Shown: positions 10,631 through 21,849 of the stretch, piece by piece | Layout of the letters: every line of letters begins with the position of its first letter | How positions within the stretch are numbered: position 1 is the first letter of the stretch | From: Codonopsis lanceolata | Lineage: Eukaryota; Streptophyta; Magnoliopsida; Asterales; Campanulaceae | NCBI GenBank assembly: GCA_013146195.2 | Contig: CM028381.1 | Span: 59,092,744 to 59,156,743, forward strand | Direction: 5' to 3' | DNA length: 64,000 nt | The notes under the pieces: generated by a model | What the model was told of the DNA's origin: nothing | The model's database searches: none | The model's input: the letters and a program-made list of their open reading frames with translations, nothing else | Position numbers and translations under genes: made by a program

Positions 10631-12360
10631 ATGCAGCAGTGGCTAGACCAAAATCTGGATGCACGACATGATCACTTGCTGAGCCAAATAGCAAGTCTTA
10701 TGCAAGGTCCAAAGCCCAGTGGTGAGGTGAACTCTTCCCCTGCAGTCCCCTAGGAAGCATCAACATCTCATGTGCCTCCAAACCCAACTCCCCAGCCAAA
10801 CACTAACCCACCAAATATTACCACTACCCCGAATCCAAATCCCCCACCAAGTCCCTACTACCCAAATATCAGTCCTTACCCGTCCTATCCTCCATATCCT
10901 CTCCCAAGCGCCAATATTCCCCAGAGCCCAAATGACGTCCCTTTTCCCATGATCAACCCACTCCAAAATAGCCCACATATGGACCCAAAAAGCTATAACC
11001 CACCAGGCCAAGTTACCACATACTTACCTTTTAGTGATCCTGGTCACCCAACCGAAACCGTCAATAACCCACCAGCCCAGAATCCCTATACTGCCCATAA
11101 TCCATCAACCCAGAATCCATATATTGCCCAAAATCCACCAACCCAGAACCCTTATCCAATCCAATATCCATATCCAGCCCAAAATCCTTACCCCGCCCAG
11201 AATCCTTACCAGATACCTCAGCCAGAAATTAACCCAGCCTTCCCTAGTCCAGCCAGGATATACCAAAATCCAACTCCCCCAGCCACTAAAATGGAGGCCA
11301 ACATGGAAAATATGAAGACCATGATGTTCAAACTTCTCAACAAAGGGGAATTTTCTACGCGGGCACTAGCATTGCAACCTTCAGCAATACTACCCTCAAA
11401 GTTCAAAATGCCCGACATAGAAAAATTTGATGGGATTGGATGCCCTATATCCCATTTGAAATCTTATTCCACTGGCATGCAGTCAAGGGGAGCTAGCTTT
11501 GAGGCTATGGCTTCCAATTTTCACCTCACCTTGATAGGGGCTGCCAAACAATGGCTAATGTTGTCTGATAGCAACACTATGAATACTTGGGACCGGATAG
11601 CTGAAGGGTTCCTTGAAAGATACAAAGACAACACCAGTCCTGAAAATAGAAGGGACCTCGAGTCGTGCACTCAAAGGGAAAAAGAGACCTGTGCTGAATT
11701 TGCAGTCAGGTGGAAAAGAAAGTTGGCCTAGACTTTTGACAGACCTGATCCGGCTGAGTCATGCAGAATGTTCATTAAAAACCTCCAGCCCATTTACCTG
11801 GAACACATGCGGTATCTTCCCTACACCAATTTTAATGAAATAGTGGAGATAGGAGCCCGTATTGATGAAGATATACGGACTGGGCAATTAAAAGCCAATA
11901 CACCTCCTAGTTCTTTCCGTTACTCTAAAGGAAAGACAACCGCACCAGCACCAGCCGTCAATATGGTAGGAAATGCCTCAGCCCCATTTTCTACCCAAAA
12001 TTATAGTTCTATTCCATGGTACTACGGGTCAGACAGGTCTGTCAATACATTGGGAGGAAATGATGGCCCTGCCAGAAATTTCAGAAATCAGAACAGGGTG
12101 AACCGGTATTATGACGAGCTGCAAGCTCCCCAGTCTGTGATATTGCAGGGGGTAATGGCGCAGGGAGTGCTAAAGCCTTTGGAGAATTATAAGCCACCAA
12201 ACCCCCTGCCCAGGACTTGGAATCATGCCCAGTACTGTGAATACCATCGCTGCAGTGGTCACCTCACTGATAAATGCTATACACTCAAAAATGCTATCTA
12301 GGACCTTATAGATGATAAGGTTATTGAAAAGCCTCCACCAGACCAAATATAGTCAATAAC
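10631..12360 (+). pseudogene. gag: Tat B Gag polyprotein
   Basis: The probable start is the ATG at 10631 (MQQWLDQ..), matching the same region of Tat C. A stop replaces Gln near 10751 (VP-stop-EAST against IPQEAST in Tat C). The N-terminal third is a proline/asparagine-rich low-complexity region with repeated QNPY and QNPP motifs. The capsid-like part (about 11290-12060) contains KMPDIEKFDG and GAAKQWL, the typical gag core, with one stop near 11730. A zinc-binding knuckle CEYHRCSGHLTDKC (about 12237-12279) ends the protein. Gag forms the particle and binds RNA. Lesions are few, so this copy was probably active not very long ago, or some lesions are sequence errors. Confidence 0.87.
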
Positions 12361-12377
12361 CCCTACCTCAAATCAAT

Positions 12378-13423
12378 ATGATTGAGGCAGATGAAAAGTT
12401 TTGTGCGCCCAAGTTCGAAATCAATAAAAATCCCTTACCATATATCCTTGTTCCTTTCTCTCCATCTTTATCCATAAAAGAGCCTAGCTGCAATACCTGT
12501 AATATTGAAAAAGCCACTTGGGTCGGTAGAGATGTTAGCCACCTTACCCGATCTGGCTGAGCCTACCTGTCAAACCTGGAAAGAGGTGACCACTCTGGCA
12601 AAGATCAAGAAACCGATACTGGGGCTAAAACGGTGGAATATACCTTACTAGCTCAGATGAAGAAAACTCAGGCCAACATTGTGCTTCCAAGACCCACCGT
12701 GATACTCTGGCCAAATCTTTAAGTCAGGCAGTTATTCCTATTGAAACTTCCCCAAATGAGTTTACTCAAATGATCGGGAACATTCACTTTGGAAACGTGA
12801 TAATGTTCACTGATCTAGATCTGCCAAAGGAAGGAACTAACCACATTGATGCTCTTCATATCACTGTGGGAATTTTGGAGAAACGGGTTCCCCGAGTTTT
12901 GATAGATAATGGGTCCTCATTGAATGTATGTCCCGCCAGGACATTAGCCAAATTGGGAACAAAAATATCAGAACTCACTCCTTCCTCGCAGACAGTCAAG
13001 GCATACGATAACACCAGTCAATGAGTCTTAGGGGTGGTCACTTTAATGCTGACTATTGGGCCATTAAACATGCCGGTAGAATTCCAAGTCCTGGATATAC
13101 CAGCCACTTTTAGCTTGTTGCTGGGATGCCCTTGGATCCATGGGGTAAAGGGGGTAGCCTCTTCATTGCATCAACGTGTCAAATTCATCCATGATGACCA
13201 CATAGTAATTATTCTAGCTGATAAGATCGTGGAGATTAAGGAAAACGAGGATATCCCAATCCTCGAGATAGAGCATGAGGACACTGGCATTTTCCCCAGT
13301 GGCTTTGAGGTCATCCCCCAAGCTGTGGTCAACACCATTGAATATGGCCGAGAAACTGACATCACCCGAAAGAAAACCACTTCCCTAGGAAACATGGTCC
13401 CTTTAAACATGTTTCAAAAATGA
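12378..13423 (+). pseudogene. pol: Tat B protease region
   Basis: The retropepsin-like domain shows its active site as VLIDNGSSLNV (about 12897-12930); most Gypsy proteases have D-T-G or D-S-G, so Asn replaces the usual residue, as it also does in Tat C (20640). The second landmark is LLLGCPWIHG near 13110-13140. The frame is broken by a stop at about 13024 and by phase changes upstream (12378-12770). The protease lies between Gag and RT, as in all Gypsy pols. Confidence 0.83.
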
Positions 13424-14122
13424 ATTATATGTCTGGTCTGGGTCTCAATAGGAATCAGCAAGGACTTGTTAACTTAGTCCAGGATGAACTTAAGGAATGT
13501 ATCCCTCCTTTTGGTCTACGATACACGCCTACTCCAGCTGAAGTAGCCGCAGTCATGAAACAGAAACGTGAGAAAAGAAAGGCAGAAAGAGAAAAGTGTC
13601 CTTATAAATATCCCCCTCTCCAACCATACAGAAAAAACCTTAAATGGTTACTTCGTAAGGGAAGGGGAAACTGAAGCCTATCTCATGTTTCCTGAACCCT
13701 GGCTAGACCAGAATGGAAAAAGATGCCCTGGTTGGGAAATCTTTGAAGATGTCAGTCTTCTCACAGAAAGAATGGAACAGGTTACCCTGGAGCCCCGTAG
13801 TACTGCATATAAGACTGTCACTATTGAAAATACTTGGTCCATAGACCAAGATGATTATGCTTTGGCCCTATTAGATGATGATGGTCTAAGAGACAGCTTC
13901 CTGGGTATGATAGACGGAGGCATTTATTATAAAGAGCTCCCTGTTGAGTTTGAGCTTATTGCTGATAAGCCTCTGCAGAACTGGTATACCACGACCGGCC
14001 CGCTCCTGACGCCCGCAGATCTGGTGGACCGCTTTGGATATACTATCTCTATTCCTTCCCCTAGCCTTACGGATTGGTCATCTACCGATCCGCTCCCTAA
14101 AGTTGAGGATCTCAAACCCTAG
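13405..14122 (+). pseudogene. pol: G-patch motif and protease-RT spacer, Tat B
   Basis: Right after the protease, MNYMSGLGLNRNQQG (from 13420) fits a G-patch, a glycine-rich RNA-binding motif; Tat C has the better form MNYMPGLGLGENRK at 21152. A basic stretch KQKREKRKAERE follows. The spacer to 14122 is acidic, open in one frame from 13568, and homologous between Tat B and Tat C. Its function is unknown. Placement of a G-patch after the protease is seen in several plant Gypsy elements. Confidence 0.65.
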
Positions 14123-15134
14123 GTCCTTAATAATGATTAATAAACCCTGTACAGTTTGCTTTTAATGATAATCTAAATGTCTTTGCTTATTCCTTAGTTG
14201 CACCTACATTAAAAGACACATTAAATAATAATTATAATAATGAGTCATTTAACGAAATGGACCCAAAAGATAAAAATTATTTGTTTGAGCTTGTAAAGTC
14301 AGTTGAGCACCAGGAACATCATCATTCATCAGCAGCAACTGAAGACTTGTCCATCATCAATCTGGGGCTGGACAAGGAATAGTAGAGCACATAATTCTGG
14401 CATACCCTGATGCTAGGCCAATTAAGTAGAAAGTCCGTAGAATCAAGCCATAATGGTCACTGAAAGTAAAAGAAGAAATCATGAAGTAGCTAACGTCAAG
14501 TTCATCCGGGTAGTTGAATACCCAATTTGGCTGTCAAACATAGTGATTGTTCCGAAACCAAATGGAAAGGTTCGAATCTGTATAGACTTCCACGACCTCA
14601 ACAAGGCATCGCCCAAAGATGACTTCCCTCTACCCAACATTGATATTGTGGTAGACGCTGTGGCCTCTCAGTAAATGGCATTAGAAGACTAGGAAAAAAC
14701 TTCATTCATCACCCCTTGGGGAACCTATTGCTATATTGTTATGTCGTTTGGACTTAAAAATGCTCGGGCTATATACCAAAGGGCCGCCACTACCCTCTTC
14801 CACGATATGATACATAAAGAAGTCGAGGTATATGTGGACGATATGATTGTGCATTCTGACGATACAAATGGTGCCCATGTCAAAGACCTTCGAAATTTTT
14901 TCGAAAGGTTAATAAAACACCAAATGAAGCTCAACCCAACCAAATGCACATTCGGAGTTACCAAAGGCAAAGTCCTAGGGTTCATGGTAACCGAGCAGGG
15001 CATCAAAATAGAACCTGCCAAGGTAAAAGCCATCATAGACATGCCGCAGCCAAAAATCCCAACGGAAGTCAAGGGTTTCTGGCCGACAGTACATCGGGCC
15101 GCTCCATCGACAGCCTAACATCCATGTGTGAGCC
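14123..15134 (+). pseudogene. pol: Tat B reverse transcriptase, N-terminal half
   Basis: RT motifs are in order: IVPKPNGKVRICIDFHDLNK (about 14545-14604), KDDFPLPNID, then a small deletion that removes the SFMDGYSGYNQI-like block near 14672, and the catalytic YVDDM motif (about 14829-14845). The fingers-palm part continues to IPTEVKGF and SMCEP, where it stops at 15134. The family continues LFKLLK after CEP; that continuation lies at 39836 and below on the minus strand. Stops near 14672 and 14690 and several phase changes are present. Confidence 0.87.
15130..15134. repeat. Target-site duplication of Tat C, left copy (GAGCC)
   Basis: GAGCC is the last piece of Tat B RT (codons for C-E-P) before the LTR start TCAGACACCCC. 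The same five bases occur as GGCTC at 39837-39841 next to the other LTR end. Ty3/Gypsy integrases make 5-bp duplications. Confidence 0.75.
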
Positions 15135-16911
15135 TCAGACACCCCAATTTCGCACTTCGGTATGTGATCGACATAAAATATCAAGAACTCGTTAAAACTT
15201 AACAAATGTCAAGTTACTGTGAGTCAAAAATGCGAAAGGAAAAGCAGATGCGCGAAACTGAACCGCAGGGGAAAGTGCAAAAAATCGAACTTGGAAGCTT
15301 GCATGGTGCCGCACAAAGACCCTTGGTGCCGCACTAAGGGTTCCTTGCCGCACCATGCACAGCACTCTCTCAGAATTGAAATGGTACAACTCCTTAAGCA
15401 CGCGGTACAAGCTGTTGATGCACGGAGAAGAAACCAACAAATTCCCAGCGTGTCCCTCTCCTCTACTATAAATAGAGACCCCGGCCTCTCATTTGAGCTG
15501 CTCGCGCGATAGAAAAATCGCAAGCTCGCTCGCGATCATTCGATAGGTTAGTACGAGAGGTGCGAGATAGGTGAGTGGAAGCCCCTAGAGTCTCCAAACC
15601 CCGTCCAAACTCTGCCAAAATCAAAACCCATAGGTTATAAGTGATCCCTAGCCTAGTTGTTAGGTATCCACCTCACTTCCCCAAATTCAAAATCCCAAAG
15701 TAAGTCAACTCCGCCGAGTAACGAGCCGAAAAGTCAATAAACTAAGTCTAGGTTCCGCCCAACCAAAAAGGCCAAAACCTACCCAAATAAGCCCACTCGC
15801 CCGAGTTGATAAGCCCAAACCCTCGTAAATAAAGCGCTATTCTGCCCAACTCAAAACAACAACCACACAAACAACAGCGACGTAGCGAAGACACCGCCGC
15901 TCTAAAAGGTAAAACCTTTAAGAGCGTCGTTATTTTTATTTATTTATATTTTCTGTCTTTTATTTATTTTTTTAAAAAGTTGTTATTTAAATCCGGCGCA
16001 ATGTAGCCCATATAAGCCATTGTGCTGCCCGGATTAGAATAGGAAATATTATGTAAAAGAGCCGTTATAATGGCCAAATATTCTTAAATATGTCTGTAAT
16101 TATTGGAAGGAGACGGCTGCGAGTCCGTAAATAATGTGGCCACGAATGTATTTGTTTAAATTTCCCTGTCATTTTAATACCTTATTTATTTGCTAAATAA
16201 ATGTGACAATAAGCATACTTCAGCCAAAAACCATTTTCGAGATCGAAGGGCGAGTTGGGTGCCTAGCACCTTCCCAACTCGTAACTTAGCCTCCGAACCC
16301 GTTTTTTTTCTCCGGTTTATTTTTCTTTTCTTTGGTTTTGCTTTATTTGCCTTAAAATAAAGATGGCGACTCTAAAACTTTCAGATTCAGTGGGGCCTCG
16401 CAACATTCCCTCTTTGCACTTTCCCGTTCTCCCCTAAAAAAGGGAGATATGGGAATGGAAGGGTGATGCATTCCCATATCCTGGTATCCCCTAAACAAGG
16501 GATAACTTGATACGGGAAACCCAAAGCTCCCATAGTAATCTGAATGGGCCATAAGGCTATTTTTAATAAATCCATAGTGGGCGCCGCAATATCCTTTTTG
16601 CACTTTTCCTTTTCCGCTTTCCCTAAAAAGGGAAAATGGGAATGAAAGGGTAATGCATTCCCATATCCTGGTATCCCCTAAACAAGGGATAACTTGATGC
16701 GGGAAACCATTAGTTCCCATATTGGATACAAAATCCACTCAAGGCAACCGAGGCACATTCCAACGTGCTAATATAGACAGCACTCCTCTCGCACTTTTGA
16801 TTTCGTCTTCCCCTAAACAAGGGAGGATGGAACGAGAGCAGTGGTGTCCCGCATCCGCACGTACGCGCACCCCTATCCAAGGGCGCGGCGGCGGTCGCAC
16901 TCGAACCTCAC
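15135..16911 (+). repeat. Tat C 5' LTR (about 1.78 kb)
   Basis: It begins TCAGACACCCCAATTTCG directly after GAGCC and ends ..AACCTCAC before the primer site. Over its length it is close to identical with the minus-strand LTR 41597-39842 and much less like the LTRs at 7314 and 62852, so those two form the 5'/3' pair of one element. A TATA box (TATAAATAGA) is at 15467-15476. About 110 bp upstream lies an inverted repeat, GCATGGTGCCGCA (15301-15313) against TTGCCGCACCATGC (15345-15358). The 5' end reads TC instead of the usual TG, perhaps a mutation or sequence error. Confidence 0.87.
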
Positions 16912-16930
16912 AAGGGCGACTCGCTGGGAG
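16912..16930 (+). promoter_or_regulatory. Primer-binding site, Tat C
   Basis: AAGGGCGACTCGCTGGGAG follows the LTR end. It aligns with GTGGCGACTTCGCTGGGGA of Tat B with a few differences, consistent with the same tRNA primer. Confidence 0.6.
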
Positions 16931-17174
16931 TTGTTTTATTTTAAATAAAATGGAGGGCTAGACTCGTAAAATAAAACTTTTTGTTTTTATTTGTTTCGGC
17001 CGCAGATGCTTGTCATATTAATTTACGCATTTGAATAAAGTGTTCCATATGGTCGTGGCCATATTTGTGGATATGATCCTCCATCCGGCTAGCTGTTCCG
17101 ATACATGTGTGTGTTTAAGAGTATAAAAAAATTCAAAAAAAAAATATATATATATGTATCAAAAAAAAAATTCA

Positions 17175-17214
<40 letters not shown>

Positions 17215-18334
17215 TATTACAATAAATTCCGGGCAGCACAACAAAAGAGTTGGGGCTTTACTTCCGGCTCTATATTATTATTTATTTCAGTTCATTTTCT
17301 TTTTTCTGTACATTTATACATATCTGCTTCCATTCTGTCATTTTATTTTGGGGACATAGGACCAAAACTTGTAATTAATAGGGATAGATAGTTTCCCCAC
17401 TTTTCTTTCTATTTCTTAAAATGGTGTGCTTGTTTGCTTGCGCTCAAAAATAAAAAGCCGAAAAAATCCACATATAACAGCAAGACAGGCCATATATGCT
17501 TTATTTTTCTGTTCTATATCTGTAAATAAATAAAGACTTTACTGCTTTTTAGATACCGCACACACGTGCACGCATGTAAATATATTCCGAACTGTTACCC
17601 TACACCATGGCCAGCCTACCCCCTGCATAAGCCAACGTTAGAATGCATATAGTTTTTCAGGACACTTCACAGACCGACCGGTTTTTGCATTTCTGAATTG
17701 TGGGTCAGCCCTTGTCAAAAAAAAATCAGAAAAATATATATATATGTCAAAAAAAAATGCGCAAATTCAAAAAAAAAAAATATATATATACATAATAAGT
17801 GCGCACAAAAAATAATATCAATATAAATAAATAAACAGGGGCTGATTTATAATTCTCAGATGCTCGACCTAGACCATTTCGGATGGTGGATCCTGGAAAG
17901 AGTATAGGCCCTTCGCTGGGACCACCCATTCCGGGAGTCGAAAGCGTGTGGAATACGTTGGTCCTATACTCGAGAAAGAATCCAATTGTTCCAGAAAAGT
18001 CCCGAGATCACAAAATAAAGCGATGCTTATCCGGCCAATTGTAGGAACAAGAAAATAAATAATAATAAAATACTAATAAAAAGGCACGCTGTATCTAAGC
18101 CTGCATACCTCCACCAAATTCTCTCCGATACCTACCAAACCCCATTTTCCTCATAAACCTGCCCGAATTTGGAAAGGCGTAGATAATACCGGCCGGTTGA
18201 TACTGAAACCAAGCGTAAATCGATCGAGGGTATCGGCTTCAGACAGGCGTAATGCATCCGAGCAAGATGGCGTAAGAAAGTGAACAATCGCCTATGGGTA
18301 CATTCGGGGCCTGTGGTATGTTCCGCCTCCCAAG
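16931..18334 (+). other. Tat C untranslated leader
   Basis: Non-coding leader homologous to 9115-10630. It carries poly-A and TA microsatellites (about 17140-17218 and 17735-17795). I see no conserved reading frame. Confidence 0.75.
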
Positions 18335-20010
18335 AATGCAGAATGGTTTGACCAAAGGTTGGGTGCAGCGATGAGTCAAATGGCTAGTCTGGTACAAAGT
18401 CTAAAATCCAGTGGTGAGGTGAATTCTTCCCCTACTATTCCCCAAGAAGCATCCACATCTCTGGTGCCTCCTAACCCAACTCCTCAGCCAAACACTAACC
18501 CACCAAATACTACCACTATCCCAAATCCCAATCCTCCACCAAGTCCCTACTATCCAAATATCTATCCTTACCCGCCTTATACACCATATATTCCCCCACA
18601 CACTCAGAATCCAAATGACCTCCCTTTTCCTATGACTAACCCACTCCTAAATAGCCCACACATGGACCCAAAAAGCTTTAACCCACCAGGCCAAGTTACC
18701 ACATATTTACCTCCTAATGATCCTGGTCGCCCGGCTGAAACTACCAATAACCCACCAATTCAGAACCCATATATTACCCAAAACCCACCAAACCAAAATC
18801 CCTACACTGTCCAAAATCTACCAACCCAAGACCTTTATCCAACCCAATACCCATATCCAGCTCAGAATCTTTATAATGCCCAAATTCCATTAACCCAGAA
18901 TCCATATACTATCCAAAACCCACCAGCCCAAAATCCCTACCTTCAACCCGAAAATAACCCAGCCTTCCCAAATCCAGCCAGTATATACCAAAAACCAACT
19001 CCCCCAACCACTAAAATGGAGGCCGACATGGAAAATATGAAGGCCATGATGCTTAAACTCCTCAATAAAGGGGAATTTTCTACTCGGGCCCTAACATTGC
19101 AACCATCAGCAATACTTCCCTCAAAGTTCAAAATGCCCGACATAGAAAAGTTTGACGGGACTGGATGCCCTATATCCCATTTGAGGTCTTATTCCACTGG
19201 CATGAAGTCACGGGGAGCTAGCTTTGAGGCTATGGCTTCCAATTTTCACCTCACCCTGGTAGGAGCTGCCAAACAATGGTTAATGTTGTCTGACAGCAGC
19301 ATTCATGAATACCGGGACCAGATAGCGAAGCATTCCTCGAAAGATACAAAGATAATACCACCCGAAAATAGAGGGACCTTGAATCGCACCCAACGGAAAA
19401 GGAAACCCGCGCCGAGTTTGCGTGGAAGAGAAAGCTAGCACAAATTGACAGACTGATCCCCGAGTCATGCCGAATGTTCATCAAAAACCTCCAGCCCATT
19501 TACCTGGAACATATGTGGTACCTCCCCTATACCAATTTCAAAGAAATAGTGGAGATAGGAGCCCGTATTGATGATGATATACGGACTGGCCAACTAAAAA
19601 CCAATACGTCTTCTAGTTCTTTCCGTTACTCCAAAGGAAAGACAACCGCATTCAAAGACTACCGCCAATATGGTAGGAATGTCTCAACCCCATTTTCTAC
19701 CCAAAATTATAACTCGCTCCATGGTATTATGGGTCGGACAGCCTCAATTGGGAGCAAATAATGGCCCGGCCAGACTTCAAATCGAATAAGGTAAGATTTT
19801 GATGAACTTCAAGCTCCCCCCGTGATACGCAGGGCTAATGGCACAAGGAGTGTGAAGCCGCCGGAAAATTATAAGCCACCCGACCCCCCGCCTGTGACTT
19901 GGAACCATGCCCAAGATCGTGAATATCATCGCTCCAAAGGGTCACCTCACCGACAAATGTTACACCCTTAAAAATGCTATCCAGACCTAATAGATGATAA
20001 GGTTATTGAA
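18335..20010 (+). pseudogene. gag: Tat C Gag polyprotein
   Basis: The frame is open from about 18338 to 19438. It encodes the proline-rich N-terminus with many QNPY-x-x-QNPP repeats (about 18690-18970) and the capsid core with KMPDIEKFDGTG and GAAKQWL. Small deletions near 19300-19440 shift the frame; it resumes at 19474-19761 (MFIKNLQPIYLEHM, as in Tat B). The knuckle region near 19905-19965 is recognisable but frameshifted. A clear ATG start in frame is not visible; the N-terminal residues match Tat B from its ATG onward. Confidence 0.83.
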
Positions 20011-20060
20011 AACCTCCACCTGCACCAAATGTAGTCAATAACCCTCTACCTCAAATCAAT

Positions 20061-21436
20061 ATGATTGAGGTTGATGAAACCCCTTTTATGCCCAAGTTTG
20101 AAATAAATAAACATCCACTTCCATATATCCTCATTCCTATTCCTCCACCCTTATCCATAAAAGAGCCTAGCTGTAACATGCTCTCTTGGGACACTATCCT
20201 TGGTAGCCAAAATACCTGTAACATCGAAAAAGCCACTTGGGTTGGTGGAGATGTTAGCCACCTTACCCGACCGGCCGAGCCTACCACCAAACCCCGAAAG
20301 AGGTGACCACTCGAAAAGATCAAGTAACGTATATCGGGCTAAAACGGTGGAAGATTCTTTATTAGCTCAGATGAAGAAAACTCAGGCCAACATCTCCATC
20401 TGGGGCTTACTATGTGCTTCTAAGACCCACCGTGATACGCTGGCTAAGTCACTAAGCCAGGCAGTCGTTCCTATTGAAACCTCCCCCAATGAGCTTACTC
20501 AGATGATCGGGAACATCCATTTCGGGAACGTAATAATGTTTACCGATCTAGACCTGCCAAGGGAAGGAACTAACCACATTGATGCTCTTCATATCACTGT
20601 GGGAATTTTGGAGAAACGAGTTCCCCGAGTTTTGATAGATAATGGGTCTTCACTGAATGTATGTCCCGCCAAGCACTTAGCTAAGCCGGGATAAAGATAT
20701 CAGAACTCGCTCCTTCCTCGCAGACAGTTAAGGCATACGACAACACCAGTCGATGTGTCTTGGGGGTGGTCACTTTAATGTTAACTGTTGGGCCCTTAAA
20801 CATGCCAGTTGAGTTCCAAGTCCTGGATATTCCAGCCACCTTTAGCCTGTTGTTGGGACGCCCCTGGATTCATGGGGTAAAGGGGTAGCCTCTTCATTAC
20901 ACCAGCGTGTCAAATTCATCCACGATGATCACATAGTAATTATTCTGGCCGATAAGATCGTGGAGAATAAGGAAAGCGAGGATATCCCAATCCTCGAGAT
21001 AGAACATGAAGACACTGGTATTTTTCTCAGTGGCTTTGAGGTTATCCCCAAGTCAAGTGGTCAACGCCATTGAATATGGCCGAGAAACCGACATCATTGG
21101 TAAGAAAGTTACTTCCCTAGGAAACATGGTCCCTTTAAACATGTTCGAAAAATGAATTATATGCCCGGTCTAGGTCTCGGCGAAAATCGCAAGTGGCTAA
21201 TCAATTTAGTCCAAGATAAGCTTAAGGAATGTATCCCTCCTTTCGGTCTAGGATACACGCCTACCCCAGCTGAAATAGCCGCAGTCATGAAACAGAAACG
21301 TGAGAAAAGAAAGGCAGAAAGAGAAAGGCGTCCTTATGAATATCCCCCTCTCCAACCCTATAGAAGAACCTTAAATGGTTATTTTGTACGCAAGGGGAAA
21401 TCAAGCCTATCTCATGTTTCCTCGAACCCCGGATAG
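20061..21436 (+). pseudogene. pol: Tat C protease and G-patch region
   Basis: The protease active site reads VLIDNGSSLNV (about 20628-20660), with Asn after the catalytic Asp as in Tat B, and LLLGRPWIHG follows near 20850. The upstream segment (20061-20306) also matches Tat B. Frame breaks occur near 20694 and 20890. MNYMPGLGLGENRK at 21152 is a good G-patch, followed by the basic KQKREKRKAERERR stretch and PPLQPYRRTLNGYF, leading into the spacer (about 21437-21840). Confidence 0.83.
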
Positions 21437-21849
21437 ACCGTAATGGGAAAAAGTGTCCCGTTGGGAAGTCTTTGATGATGTCAAGATTCTCTCGATGATA
21501 TGGAACAAGTTACCCCTGAGCCCCATAGCACCGCTTATAAGATCTGCCACATATTAAAAATGCTTGGTCTATAGACCAAGATGATTATGCTTTGCCCCGC
21601 TAGATGATGACGGCCTAGGAGACAGCTTTTCCGGGTATGATACACGAGGCACCGATTATGAGGAGCTCCCCGCCGAGTTCGAGCCTATTTCTAATAAGCC
21701 TCTGCAATTGGTACACCACGACCGGTCCGCCTCCCGACACCCGCCGCACTGTAGACCGCTTCTGATATACTATCCCCCGATCCTTTCCCTAGCTTTACTG
21801 GATTGGTCATCTACCAATCCGCTACCTATAGTTGAGGATCTCAAACCCC

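Larger units (their letters stand above)
7314..15134 (+). mobile_element. Ty3/Gypsy Tat-type element 'Tat B', 5' part
   Basis: The order is LTR, primer site, long AT-rich leader, gag, protease with G-patch, and RT broken at its TCEP-like motif. It inserted into the Copia downstream ORF at 7313/7314. At 15130-15134 the RT coding sequence reaches GAGCC and then meets the start of another Tat LTR. The missing second half of RT starts with the same GAGCC at 39841 on the minus strand and continues to the end of pol at 37546. I infer that both are one element split by Tat C. Confidence 0.88.

Noticed and set aside
10760..11011. Trp/Ile-rich minus-strand frame opposite the gag repeat tract
   Set aside because: It is the mirror of the proline/asparagine-rich gag repeats; composition alone keeps it open.
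14123..15134. Endogenous pararetrovirus (caulimovirid) as the source of the RT
   Set aside because: Integrase, LTRs, PBS and dual RNase H place it firmly in the Tat retrotransposons.
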